This document shows, piece by piece, positions 16,540 to 24,864 of a stretch of 64,000 nucleotides of DNA. How positions within the stretch are numbered: the stretch's first letter is position 1; the number at the start of each line of letters is the position of its first letter. The notes beneath the pieces were generated by a model that saw nothing but the letters and a program-made list of their open reading frames with translations, made no database searches and was not told where the DNA came from. The DNA comes from Marinobacterium ramblicola (GTDB taxonomy: Bacteria; Pseudomonadota; Gammaproteobacteria; Pseudomonadales; Balneatricaceae): positions 53,923 to 117,922 of the forward strand of contig NZ_JAHREP010000016.1 of NCBI RefSeq assembly GCF_019084545.1. The letters are read 5' to 3'. A program made the translations under genes and the position numbers.

Positions 16540-17553
16540 ATGCCAAGCAAGAAAGTGCCACCTTCGCTGGTGGACGCCCTGCTGGGTCAACCACAGCTGC
16601 AGGTGTTCGAATCAGATGATGCGGATGAGGTACGGGACAAGGTAGGCCAGGCCTTCAAACCACACCGGTTCGAACTGCTGCGCGAAGTTGAGGGTGAGAG
16701 TGCGCACTCACGCCTGCACCAGTTTTCACTGGGCAAGGTTTCGCTGCATCGCCTTCGCTACGCTGGCGAAGCTAACGTCGATCCCGACCGGCTGGAGGAG
16801 TTTTTCCTGGTGCAGATGCCACTGGCCGGACGCGCCGGGATCCAGTGCGACCAGCAGCTGATCGACACCGATGCCGGACGCGGCGTGGTCATTAACCCGT
16901 CTCAACGGCTGAAGATGCGCTACCGGGACAGCTGCGACCAGCTGATGCTGCGCATCGACCGGGCGGAGCTGGAGCAGGTCTGCAGTCATCACCTGGGCCA
17001 CCCGCTGAAACAGCCGCTGGTGTTCGACAGTGCATTCAACTGGCTTGACCTGCCCGCCTGGCGACTGGCGCTGGAGTATGTCACCCAGGTACAAAAGAGC
17101 TCACCCGACAGCCTGCACCATCGGCTGGTACTGCAGCAGTTGCAGGAGCTGCTGATCAACACCCTGCTGAGCCAGCAGCCCAACAACTACACCGAGCAAC
17201 TGGCCGGCGAGGGTCCCAGCCTGGCGCCGCGCCACGTCAAACGGGTGGAGGAGTATATCGAGGCCCACGCTGAGGAGGCGCTAACCCCCTCCCGGTTGGC
17301 CGAGATCGGCGGCGTCAGCCTGCGCACGCTCTACGCCGGTTTCCACGAGTTCCGCCAGATAGGGCCCATCGAGTACCTGCGCACTGTACGCCTGCACCGG
17401 GTCAGAGATGCCCTGCTGAAACCGGCTCATCAGCTCTCAGTTACCGATACAGCCCTGGCCTGGGGTTTTACGCACATGGGCCGCTTCAGCAAAGCCTACC
17501 AGCAGCAGTTCGGCGAGAAGCCCAGTGAAACCTTGCGCAGGGTACAGGAGTGA
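16540..17553 (+). CDS. iifR: AraC-family regulator, probable activator of the indole operon
   Basis: A 337-residue AraC regulator with an N-terminal AraC-binding-like sensor domain and a C-terminal double helix-turn-helix (about residues 240-335: LAEIGGVSLRTLYAGF, SVTDTALAWGFTHMGRFSKAY, GEKPSET). It is divergent from the first gene of the indole operon, the position of iifR in described clusters. It is closely similar to the AraC protein at 10234-11241 on the far side of the operon, so one is probably a duplicate. Which of the two senses indole or a product cannot be decided. The symbol is given on position. Confidence 0.75.
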   Translation: MPSKKVPPSLVDALLGQPQLQVFESDDADEVRDKVGQAFKPHRFELLREVEGESAHSRLHQFSLGKVSLHRLRYAGEANVDPDRLEEFFLVQMPLAGRAGIQCDQQLIDTDAGRGVVINPSQRLKMRYRDSCDQLMLRIDRAELEQVCSHHLGHPLKQPLVFDSAFNWLDLPAWRLALEYVTQVQKSSPDSLHHRLVLQQLQELLINTLLSQQPNNYTEQLAGEGPSLAPRHVKRVEEYIEAHAEEALTPSRLAEIGGVSLRTLYAGFHEFRQIGPIEYLRTVRLHRVRDALLKPAHQLSVTDTALAWGFTHMGRFSKAYQQQFGEKPSETLRRVQE

Positions 17554-17577
17554 TCGCTCAGCCACCCTGGGGATAGC

Positions 17578-17600
17578 GGCGCAGAGCAGACCTCTGCGCC
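17578..17600. terminator. Hairpin between convergent genes
   Basis: Perfect nine-base-pair stem GGCGCAGAG / CTCTGCGCC with loop CAGAC, lying between the convergent ends of the AraC gene and the NSS transporter gene. The T run is poor on both strands, so it may be a weak bidirectional terminator. Confidence 0.5.
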
Positions 17601-17616
17601 TGGTTTGCGAAACGGG

Positions 17617-19026
17617 TTAGCCCAGTACGCCGATGGCGTTTAGGAAGATCGCCAGGATACCGACCGGGACGATATAGCGGACCAGGAAACGCCAGCTCCG
17701 GTAACCCGGGCCATCGCCCACCTCGTCATGGGTCGCGGCCCGACTCATGATCCAGCCGGTGAAGATCGCCATCGCCAGGCCACTGAGCGGCATGATCCAA
17801 CCGCTGGTCAGATAATCCAGCACCTCGAAGAAGTTCTTGCCGAACAGCTTGTGCTCCGCCCAGATGTTGAACGAAAACACCGAGCCCAGACTCAACAGCC
17901 AAATACCCGCAGAGGTCAACACGCCGGCCTTGAGGCGGGAGAAGCCACGTTTTTCGGTCAGCCAGGAGACGGCCGGTTCGAGCAGCGAGATGGCCGAGGT
18001 GAGCGCCGCGAATGACAGCATGACGAAGAACAGTACGCCAACCCACTGGCCCAGTGGCATCTGACCAAAGGCCAGCGGCAGGGTCACGAAGATCAGGCCC
18101 GGTCCGGCACCGGGTTCGAGACCGTTGGCAAACACGATGGGAAAGATCGCCAGGCCCGCGATCAATGCCACCAGGGTATCGAGCAGGCCGATAGTCATCA
18201 CCGTCTTACCCAGCGAGACCCTCTTCGGCAGGTAGGAGCCGTAGGTCATCATGCCGCCGCCGGCCAGGCTGAGCGAGAAAAACGCATGACCCAGCGCCAC
18301 CAGCACGCTGGTGCCGGTCAGTTTGCTGAAATCGGGACTGAACATGAACTCGAAACCGCGCGCGAACTGGCCGGTGGTCATCGCGTAACCGACCAGGAGC
18401 AGCAGGATCAACAACAGGCCGGGCATCATGATACCGACTGCACGCTCCAACCCCCGCTTGACGCCCTTGATCACGATAGCCGCCGTGATCGCCAGCACCA
18501 GCGTGCCCCAGAGCGTCGTCACCCAGGGGTCGCCGATCAGGGCTCCAAACATGCCGCCTATCTCATCGCCGGAGGCGCCGGTAAAGGCACCGGAGCCGGC
18601 ATTGAAGATATAGGCAACGGCCCAGCCGGCCACAACCAGATAGAAGCTGAGCAGCATAAAACCGGTGATCACGCCGACCCATCCAACCAGTTGCCAGCGA
18701 CTGCTGACACCGGCCTCCGCCGCCAGCGCTTTCATCGCGTAGGGCGGGCTGTGCTTGCCTCGGCGGCCGATCAGGATCTCGGCCATCAGCAATGGGATAC
18801 CGATCAGCGCGATACAGCCGAGGTAGAGCAGCACGAAGGCGCCGCCGCCGTTCTCGCCGGTGATATAGGGAAACTTCCAGATATTGCCGAGACCGACGGC
18901 TGAACCGGTCGCTGCCAGGATGAACGCGAGCCGCGTCGACCACTGGCTGCGCCCGACCGCCGGTGAGGCGCTCTCGACCGCTGCCGAGTCAACGACGCTG
19001 TCGGCAAGAAGGCTGTTGTTATTCAT
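17617..19026 (-). CDS. Sodium-dependent transporter of the NSS/SNF family
   Basis: A 469-residue neurotransmitter:sodium symporter-type protein with about eleven to twelve helices. TM1 has the signature GSAVGLGNIWKFPY with the unwound Na+/substrate site, and TM6/TM8 show the usual Gly/Ser-rich breaks. I start it at the ATG 19024-19026; upstream codons are not conserved. Bacterial members include LeuT, MhsT and the tryptophan transporter TnaT. It lies directly downstream of kynU, so tryptophan or kynurenine uptake is the natural guess. A second NSS gene at 31356-32780 is clearly related (TGENGGGAF, GSYLPK, FANGLEPGAGPGL versus FTSGLEPGAGPGL). Substrate specificity is an inference. Confidence 0.88.
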   Translation of the reverse strand: MNNNSLLADSVVDSAAVESASPAVGRSQWSTRLAFILAATGSAVGLGNIWKFPYITGENGGGAFVLLYLGCIALIGIPLLMAEILIGRRGKHSPPYAMKALAAEAGVSSRWQLVGWVGVITGFMLLSFYLVVAGWAVAYIFNAGSGAFTGASGDEIGGMFGALIGDPWVTTLWGTLVLAITAAIVIKGVKRGLERAVGIMMPGLLLILLLLVGYAMTTGQFARGFEFMFSPDFSKLTGTSVLVALGHAFFSLSLAGGGMMTYGSYLPKRVSLGKTVMTIGLLDTLVALIAGLAIFPIVFANGLEPGAGPGLIFVTLPLAFGQMPLGQWVGVLFFVMLSFAALTSAISLLEPAVSWLTEKRGFSRLKAGVLTSAGIWLLSLGSVFSFNIWAEHKLFGKNFFEVLDYLTSGWIMPLSGLAMAIFTGWIMSRAATHDEVGDGPGYRSWRFLVRYIVPVGILAIFLNAIGVLG

Positions 19027-19142
19027 GAGTAAAGTCCTGATCTTATAGTTATCTACAGGAGTGCGATGGCTGTTGGGCACGCACGGGCTTGGCCACTTCC
19101 GCCACACGGAAGCAGTAATCGAAACGGATCAAACTGAATCGG

Positions 19143-19161
19143 GCCGGCGCACAGCGCCGGC
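19143..19161. other. Hairpin between kynU and the transporter gene
   Basis: Perfect stem GCCGGCGC / GCGCCGGC with a three-base loop, 18 bases beyond the kynU stop. No T run follows on the minus strand, so it may slow decay or attenuate rather than end the transcript. Confidence 0.4.
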
Positions 19162-19178
19162 ACTGCACGACAACGGGC

Positions 19179-20423
19179 TCAGGTCACGGCCGTCAGCCGC
19201 TTGAACTCGGGTCGATCCCACTCTGCCGTGGCCATGATATCGGCCAGGGCGTCGACACAGTCCCAGAGATCGACGTAGCGCAGGTAGAGCGGCGTGAAGC
19301 CGAACCTGAGGATATCGGGTGCGCGGAAATCACCAATGATGTTGCGCGCGATCAGCGCCTGCATAATCGCGAAGCCCTCCTGCTCGTGGCGCAGCGAGAC
19401 CTGGCTGCCGCGCACCGCGGGATCCTTCGACGAGACGAGGCCGAAGCCATACGGGCCCAAGCGCTGCTCGACCAGCGCGATAAACAGCTCGCCCATCTGC
19501 AACGACTTAGTGCGGACCTGTTCCATATCCGCCGACACCATAATGTCGACACCGACCTCAAGCAGGCTGGCGCCAACCACCGGCGTGGTGCCACAGAGGG
19601 TCCGCTCGATGCCGGGCGCCGGCTCATAGTCATCACGCATGGCAAATGAATCGGCATGGCCGAACCAGCCACTGAGCGGCTGCTGCAGCTGCGCCTGGTG
19701 ACGCTCGGCCACGAACAGGAAGCCCGGCGCCCCCGGTCCGCCATTGAGGTACTTGTAACCGCAGCCGATGGCGAAATCGGCACCGACCCGGTTCAGCGCC
19801 AGCGGCACCGCTCCGGTACTGTGGCTGAGATCCCAGAGCACCAGCGCCCCCTTGTCATGGGCTCTTTGGGTGATCGCCGCCATATCGAACATCGCCCCGC
19901 TCTTGTAGTGCACATGGGTCAGCACCACCAGCGCGGTATCCTCGTCGATCGCGTCGAGAATCTCGTTGCGGTGCACGGTGTTCAGTCGCACACGCCCGTG
20001 CTGGAACCGCTCCAGCCCCTGCAGGATGTAGAGATCGGTGGGGAAGTTGCCGGGCTCAGACAGGATCTTGCTGCGTCCGGGCCGCAGCTCCACCGCGGCA
20101 GCGGCCAGCTTGAACAGGTTGACCGAGGTGGAGTCGGCCACCACCACCTCGCCCGCGGCGGCACCGATCAGCCCGGCGATCTTGTCGCCGACGCGGCGGG
20201 GAATATGGATCCAGTCCGCGCTGTTCCAGCTGCGGATCAGCCCCTGGCCCCACTCCTGCTCGACCACTTCGCGGGCACGCGCCTTGGCGGCCTTCGGCAG
20301 CACGCCGAGGGAGTTGCCATTGAGGTAGATATGCCCCGGCGGCAGGTCGAACTGCTCGCGGAAGCCGGCCAGCGGATCCTGGCGATCCAGCTCGGCGAAA
20401 TGTTCACGGGTTAGTGTGGTCAT
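19179..20423 (-). CDS. kynU: Kynureninase
   Basis: A 414-residue PLP enzyme that splits kynurenine into anthranilate and alanine. It shows the family start YLNGNSLG (residues 33-40), the PLP-anchoring DLSHSTGA near 198-205, and the Schiff-base lysine Lys224 in GYKYLNGGPG. Length matches the bacterial family (about 415). The start codon overlaps the kynB stop (ATGA), so the two are coupled. Order on the minus strand is kynA, kynB, kynU, then the transporter. Together they convert tryptophan to anthranilate, which the antABC enzymes encoded 5 kb away can consume. Confidence 0.95.
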   Translation of the reverse strand: MTTLTREHFAELDRQDPLAGFREQFDLPPGHIYLNGNSLGVLPKAAKARAREVVEQEWGQGLIRSWNSADWIHIPRRVGDKIAGLIGAAAGEVVVADSTSVNLFKLAAAAVELRPGRSKILSEPGNFPTDLYILQGLERFQHGRVRLNTVHRNEILDAIDEDTALVVLTHVHYKSGAMFDMAAITQRAHDKGALVLWDLSHSTGAVPLALNRVGADFAIGCGYKYLNGGPGAPGFLFVAERHQAQLQQPLSGWFGHADSFAMRDDYEPAPGIERTLCGTTPVVGASLLEVGVDIMVSADMEQVRTKSLQMGELFIALVEQRLGPYGFGLVSSKDPAVRGSQVSLRHEQEGFAIMQALIARNIIGDFRAPDILRFGFTPLYLRYVDLWDCVDALADIMATAEWDRPEFKRLTAVT

Positions 20424-21052
20424 GGGTGAATGCTCCTCAACAGTGCCCGCACAGGCGAGGCATCGAGTGTGTCCAGTTTCAGCGGCGGTGCGATCAGTTC
20501 GTAATGCCCGGCGGGTACCCGGTCCAGCACCAGCCCTTCGAGAATGGCCATGCGGTGGCGCCGCACCGCCCGGTGCGCGTCCAGCGTCTTGCTGCTCTGC
20601 GGGTCCAGTGACGGGCTGTCGATGCCGATCAGCCGGGCTCCGCGCTCGGCGAGCAGCTCGATGGTGTCGGCCGCCACGGCGGTAAAGTCGTCAACCCAGC
20701 GGTGGTGGGGAAAACTTGGGTAGGTGCGCAGCAGTACCCGTTCTACCCGTTCCGGCAATTGATCAACGATATCCTCTGGCTGCACCCGCCCCTTGGCCGA
20801 TACCGCATCGATCAGCACACAGGGACCGAGGTAGACCTCCAGCGCCACCTCGGCAATCGACTCGCCATTGGCGTCATAGTGCAGCGGCGCATCGGCGTGG
20901 GTGCCGCTGTGGGTCGACAGCTGGACGCGACCGACGTTGACCGGACAGCCCTCCTCCAGCACCCAGGTCGGCTCGGCCAGGTAGGCGGTATCGCCGGGCC
21001 AGACCGGCAACCCCGGGCGCAGGGTTTGCGAGATATCCCAGATTCGGCTCAT
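20420..21052 (-). CDS. kynB: Kynurenine formamidase (cyclase family)
   Basis: A 210-residue metal-dependent hydrolase that removes formate from N-formylkynurenine. The zinc-binding signature HSGTHADAPLH (residues 48-58, His48, His52, Asp54, His58) is intact, and the length fits KynB (about 210). The N-terminus WDISQTLRPGLPVWPGDT is typical. It starts ten bases after kynA and overlaps kynU. A longer cyclase of the same superfamily is encoded at 43335-44120, but that one has no kynurenine neighbours. Confidence 0.95.
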   Translation of the reverse strand: MSRIWDISQTLRPGLPVWPGDTAYLAEPTWVLEEGCPVNVGRVQLSTHSGTHADAPLHYDANGESIAEVALEVYLGPCVLIDAVSAKGRVQPEDIVDQLPERVERVLLRTYPSFPHHRWVDDFTAVAADTIELLAERGARLIGIDSPSLDPQSSKTLDAHRAVRRHRMAILEGLVLDRVPAGHYELIAPPLKLDTLDASPVRALLRSIHP

Positions 21053-21062
21053 GTTGCGATCC

Positions 21063-21923
21063 TCAGATTGAGCTGCGCACAGACCAGAGTTCGGGGAAGA
21101 ACTGCAGCTCCAGCGCCTTGACCAGGTAGTTCACCCCGGCGGTGCCGCCGGTACCGCGCCGGTAACCGATGATGCGCTCAACCGTCTTCATGTGACTGAA
21201 GCGCCAGCGCTGGAAGTTGAACTCCATGTCGACCAGCTTTTCGGCCAGCTCGTAAAGGTCCCAGTGCGCTGCGGTATTGCGGTAGATCTCCGACCAGGCC
21301 GCCTCGACCTCGGCACTGGCGCTATAGGGCCGCGCCCAGTCGCGCTGGAGATGACTGGCCGGGATATGGAAGCCGCGCTGGTGCAGCAGCTGCAGCGTCA
21401 GGTCGTACAGGCTCGGGGCGTTCAACACCGACTGCAGGCGGTCGTAGTACTTGGGGTGGGCCCGGTGCGCCTCGATCATGTCGGCATTCTTGTTACCGAG
21501 CAGAAACTCCAGCTCGCGGTACTGGTAGGACTGGAAGCCGGAGCTCTGGCCAAGCGCATCACGAAAGCTGGCATAGTCCGCCGGCGTCATCGTGACCAGC
21601 ACCTCCCAGGCTTGTATCAGCTGCTCCTGGATCCGGGCAATGCGACTGAGCATCTTGAACGCCGGACGCAGGTTGTCCTGACGAATATGTTCGGCGGCAC
21701 CGTAAGCCTCGTGCAGGCAGAGTTTCATCCACAACTCGGACGCCTGATGGATGACGATAAACAGCATCTCATCGTGTTCAGCGGACAGCGGTGTCTGGCA
21801 CATCAGCAGCGTCTCCAGCCCCAGATACTGGCCGTAGCTCATCTCCTGATCCCAGTGCACCTGTTCATCGTCAAGACGGACCTGGCGCTGGCTGGACTGG
21901 TGAAACGGGCAACCGTGACTCAT
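21063..21923 (-). CDS. kynA: Tryptophan 2,3-dioxygenase
   Basis: A 286-residue haem enzyme that opens the indole ring of tryptophan to N-formylkynurenine. Its residues match the known bacterial TDO at a constant offset: His59 and Arg121 line the substrate pocket and His244 (FSHMKTVERIIG) is the axial haem ligand. The motifs TYGxYLxL-like SYGQYLGLETLL (29-40) and HQASELWMK (59-67) are present. It is the first gene of kynABU, read away from a divergent LysR gene. The 105-bp gap holds a nested palindrome that probably binds that regulator. Confidence 0.96.
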   Translation of the reverse strand: MSHGCPFHQSSQRQVRLDDEQVHWDQEMSYGQYLGLETLLMCQTPLSAEHDEMLFIVIHQASELWMKLCLHEAYGAAEHIRQDNLRPAFKMLSRIARIQEQLIQAWEVLVTMTPADYASFRDALGQSSGFQSYQYRELEFLLGNKNADMIEAHRAHPKYYDRLQSVLNAPSLYDLTLQLLHQRGFHIPASHLQRDWARPYSASAEVEAAWSEIYRNTAAHWDLYELAEKLVDMEFNFQRWRFSHMKTVERIIGYRRGTGGTAGVNYLVKALELQFFPELWSVRSSI

Positions 21924-21962
21924 CGCTCTTTACCCTTGTTGTTATTCAGTTGGTCAAAGTTT

Positions 21963-22002
21963 ACGCAGCGCAATTTTTTATGTAAATTTCATAAAACTGC
22001 GT
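21963..22002. promoter_or_regulatory. Nested palindrome between kynA and its LysR gene
   Basis: Outer arms ACGCAG (21963-21968) and CTGCGT (21997-22002) enclose inner arms TTTTATG (21976-21982) and CATAAAA (21990-21996). The element occupies the AT-rich divergent promoter gap and is a good candidate LysR operator controlling both genes. Confidence 0.55.
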
Positions 22003-22028
22003 GAAATTATTAATTTTTTGCATACTTC

Positions 22029-22964
22029 ATGAGCACTCGAGTCAGTACCCGCCACCTACAGATGATCCTCGCCATCGCCACCACCGGCAGCGTCTCGGAG
22101 GCCGCCAGCCTGATCGGCCTGACACAGTCGGCGCTGAGCCATCGCATCCGTGAAGCCGAGCGACTGCTCAACACCGAACTCTTCTATCGCAAGCAAAAGC
22201 GGTTGATACCCACCAGCGCCGGCAAACGGCTGCTGCAGTCGGCGAAGGTGGTACTGGGGGAGCTGGAGCGGGCGGAAAACGACATCAACAAGCTGTCGGT
22301 GGGGATAGAGCATGTGGTGCGGATAGGTAACGAAGCCTATGGCAGCTACCACTGGCTGCCACGCTTTGTGCAGGGCGTCATGGCCGAGCACCCGAACATC
22401 AGCGTCGAGATCATCGCCGACGTGTCGATGGACCCCTACACGGCGCTACGCAACGGCAGCATCGATCTGTCCATCGTGTCCGGCATCGTGACCAAAAGCG
22501 GCTTTCGGACCCTGAAACTGTTCCGCGATGAGATGGTGGTGGTGATGCCGGAGGCGCATCCGCTGACGGGTCGGGAGTGGTGGTCACCGGATGAGATCGC
22601 CGAATATCCCTATATTACCTATCACACCAACCCCGGCCCCGGGCGCGAGTACGAACAGCTGTTCAGCCGTTATCAGCTGCTGCCGCCACGGGTCATCCGC
22701 GCCGGGGTGACCGAAGCGGTGGTGGAGTTTGTCCGCACCGGCAGTGGCATCACGATCATGCCGACCTGGTCGCTGCAGCCCTATCTGCAGCAGGGCGGGC
22801 TGCGCACCGCTCGCGCAACGCAAGAGGGTCTCTATATCGACTGGCAGGTCGCGCTACGCCGGGATGAGCGTCTCGACTCCCCGGCGACGCTCCTGGCCAG
22901 GGCACTCAAGCAGGCCGATCTGCGGGGATACGGAGGAGACTCCTCTGAACAGGAGCAGGTATAA
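22029..22964 (+). CDS. LysR-family regulator of the kynurenine operon
   Basis: A 311-residue LysR regulator. The DNA-binding domain has TGSVSEAASLIGLTQSALSHRIREAE (split here as helix two and recognition helix) followed by LFYRKQKRLIPTSAG; the C-terminal effector domain has two Rossmann-like halves. It belongs to the MetR/CysB-like side of the family by its QSALSHRI recognition helix. It is divergent from kynA with a palindrome between them, so tryptophan, kynurenine or anthranilate is a likely inducer. It differs from KynR of Pseudomonas aeruginosa, which is Lrp/AsnC type. The ribosome site is weak. Confidence 0.85.
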   Translation: MSTRVSTRHLQMILAIATTGSVSEAASLIGLTQSALSHRIREAERLLNTELFYRKQKRLIPTSAGKRLLQSAKVVLGELERAENDINKLSVGIEHVVRIGNEAYGSYHWLPRFVQGVMAEHPNISVEIIADVSMDPYTALRNGSIDLSIVSGIVTKSGFRTLKLFRDEMVVVMPEAHPLTGREWWSPDEIAEYPYITYHTNPGPGREYEQLFSRYQLLPPRVIRAGVTEAVVEFVRTGSGITIMPTWSLQPYLQQGGLRTARATQEGLYIDWQVALRRDERLDSPATLLARALKQADLRGYGGDSSEQEQV

Positions 22965-23001
22965 CCCCCCTATCCCCGCGTTGTTGCCTTGACGGTATCG
23001 A

Positions 23002-24261
23002 TCAGATCAGCGCCACCACCAGCTCGGGTATCGCCGCCAGCAGGATCAGCGTCACCAGAGTGGCCAGCAGGAAGGGGATCAGCGATCGGAAGATCTGCAT
23101 CGGCGGCACCCCGGTCATCGAGCTGCCGATAAACAGCCCGGCACCGACCGGCGGCGTCAGCAACCCCATCACCAGGGTCAAACAGACCACAACACCGAAC
23201 TGATAGGGGCTGATACCGAACTGCTGCTGGGCGATCGGCAGCAGGATCGGCACCACCAGGATCAGCGCCGCGATGCCATCGATCACCATGCCGATCAGGA
23301 TCAGCACCCCCACCACCATCAGCAGGAACAGGAACGGATCGCTGGTCTGCTGCGCGATCCAGCCGGCGGCCGCCTGCGGCAGCTGCTCGTAGACCACGAC
23401 CCAGCCGAACACCCCGGCCGCCGAGATCAGCATCACCACCATGCCCGAGTTCAGAGCGGTGCGCTTCAGGATCTCCGGCAGATGATCCAGTTCCAGGTCC
23501 TTGTACACATACTTGCCGATCAGCAGCGCGCCCATCGACGCCAGCGCCGCCGACTCGGTCGGTGTCGCCAGTCCAGTGAGGATGCCGCCGATGATCACCA
23601 CCGGGATCAGCCCCGCCGGTAACCCCATCAGCAGGAACTGGACCGCCTGCCGGCGATCGGGCCACTCCCCTTTCGGGTACTGCTGCACCAGGCCGACGGC
23701 GGCGATGACGACAAAGAACAGCGCCGACATAATGATGCCCGGCAGAATACCGGCGATGAACATCTCGGCGATCGGCACCTGCGCCAGCACACCGTAGAGC
23801 ACGAACAGCATCGACGGCGGAATGATCGGCGACAGCAGACCGCCTGCCGCGGTGATCGCCGCAGCATAGGAGCTGCTGTAACCCTCCTTCTCCATCGCCG
23901 GCACCATGGCGCGGGACATGATCGCGATCTGCGACGCGGCCGAACCCATGATCGCGGCCATCATCATGTTGGCGACCAGGTTGATATAGGCCAGGCCACC
24001 GCGGAAGCCGCCGACCAGGATGCGCGACATGTTGATCAGCCGTGAGGTCAATCCGCCCTCGTTCATCAGCTCGCCGGCGAGCATGAACAGTGGAATGGCC
24101 AGCAGGCCGTAACTGTCGATGGCGCTGAACAGCTGCTGGGGGTAGGAGTCGAACAGCACGCTGTTACCGGATGTGGATATATACCAGATCGAGGTTAACG
24201 CCAGCACCAAGGCAATAGGCACCGCACAAAACAGCAGTGCAAAAAAGGCGACAAATGTCAT
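23002..24261 (-). CDS. dctM: TRAP transporter large membrane subunit
   Basis: A 419-residue, roughly twelve-helix DctM/TRAP-L protein, the ion-coupled permease core of a tripartite ATP-independent periplasmic transporter. Typical stretches are IPLFMLAGELMNEGG, GSAASQIAIMSRAMVPAMEKEGYS, and SPIIPPSMLFVLYG. Its start overlaps the dctQ stop (ATGA). Order on the minus strand is dctP, dctQ, dctM. Length is normal for the family. The substrate is an organic acid; the position between kynurenine and anthranilate genes hints at an aromatic or keto acid. Confidence 0.92.
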   Translation of the reverse strand: MTFVAFFALLFCAVPIALVLALTSIWYISTSGNSVLFDSYPQQLFSAIDSYGLLAIPLFMLAGELMNEGGLTSRLINMSRILVGGFRGGLAYINLVANMMMAAIMGSAASQIAIMSRAMVPAMEKEGYSSSYAAAITAAGGLLSPIIPPSMLFVLYGVLAQVPIAEMFIAGILPGIIMSALFFVVIAAVGLVQQYPKGEWPDRRQAVQFLLMGLPAGLIPVVIIGGILTGLATPTESAALASMGALLIGKYVYKDLELDHLPEILKRTALNSGMVVMLISAAGVFGWVVVYEQLPQAAAGWIAQQTSDPFLFLLMVVGVLILIGMVIDGIAALILVVPILLPIAQQQFGISPYQFGVVVCLTLVMGLLTPPVGAGLFIGSSMTGVPPMQIFRSLIPFLLATLVTLILLAAIPELVVALI

Positions 24262-24806
24262 GCGCTGGCCCTCTCGTATAGTTTAAAACCCACACACCGA
24301 CTCAACAGGTTATTTAACGAATGCAGGGAAAGAGAGAACGAAAATATCGGAACAATCAACCAGGGCCATATTTTAGCCACCCCCAGGGTGTTGGTTTTTT
24401 CCGAATAAATAAAATTAAAGGTATCGGCTTGAAAAGCTTTTATATCAAACCGATGGGATATCAGTGTCAACGGATCCAGCCAGCGCCAGCACAACGCCAA
24501 CAGAATCAGCGCGAACACCAGCACCATCAGATCGGCAAAGATCCCCAACCAGAATCGGCCGGACTCGCCCAGCTTGTCGACCAGCAGGGTCACGGTGATC
24601 GCATCCCGCCGTTTCAGCACTACCGAGGTGGCCAGGAAGGTGGCCCAGATCATCGCGTAGATCGCCAGCTCATCGACCCAGTAGAGCGCCATGCCCAGCG
24701 CGCGGGTCAGGATATTGAGCAGAATCAGCAGGGTAACCGCGGCCGCCAGGACGGCGGCCAGCCAGAGTTCGATTCTGGCCAGGCCATCGGACAACTTTTG
24801 CAACAT
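24258..24806 (-). CDS. dctQ: TRAP transporter small membrane subunit
   Basis: A 182-residue DctQ-type protein with four predicted helices (near residues 17-35, 45-65, 85-105 and 145-165) and the family phrase YWVDELAIYAMIWATFLATSVVLKRRD, seen here in parts around residues 41-67. It bridges the binding protein and DctM. The 58-bp gap upstream, after dctP, carries a strong hairpin, a common arrangement that lets the binding-protein message outlast the membrane-subunit message. Central AT-rich stretch (about 24390-24450) encodes a loop with unusual composition for this region. Confidence 0.88.
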   Translation of the reverse strand: MLQKLSDGLARIELWLAAVLAAAVTLLILLNILTRALGMALYWVDELAIYAMIWATFLATSVVLKRRDAITVTLLVDKLGESGRFWLGIFADLMVLVFALILLALCWRWLDPLTLISHRFDIKAFQADTFNFIYSEKTNTLGVAKIWPWLIVPIFSFSLSLHSLNNLLSRCVGFKLYERASA

Positions 24807-24817
24807 AGCGTACTCCC

Positions 24818-24845
24818 GGTCTTCGCGGCCTGAACCGCGAAGACC
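24818..24845 (-). other. dctP-dctQ intergenic stem-loop
   Basis: Perfect 11-base-pair stem GGTCTTCGCGG / CCGCGAAGACC with a six-base loop between dctP and dctQ. No T run follows, so it is more likely an mRNA-stabilising or partial-termination element than a full terminator. Confidence 0.7.
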
Positions 24846-24864
24846 TCATGCTATAGGTTTTGAA

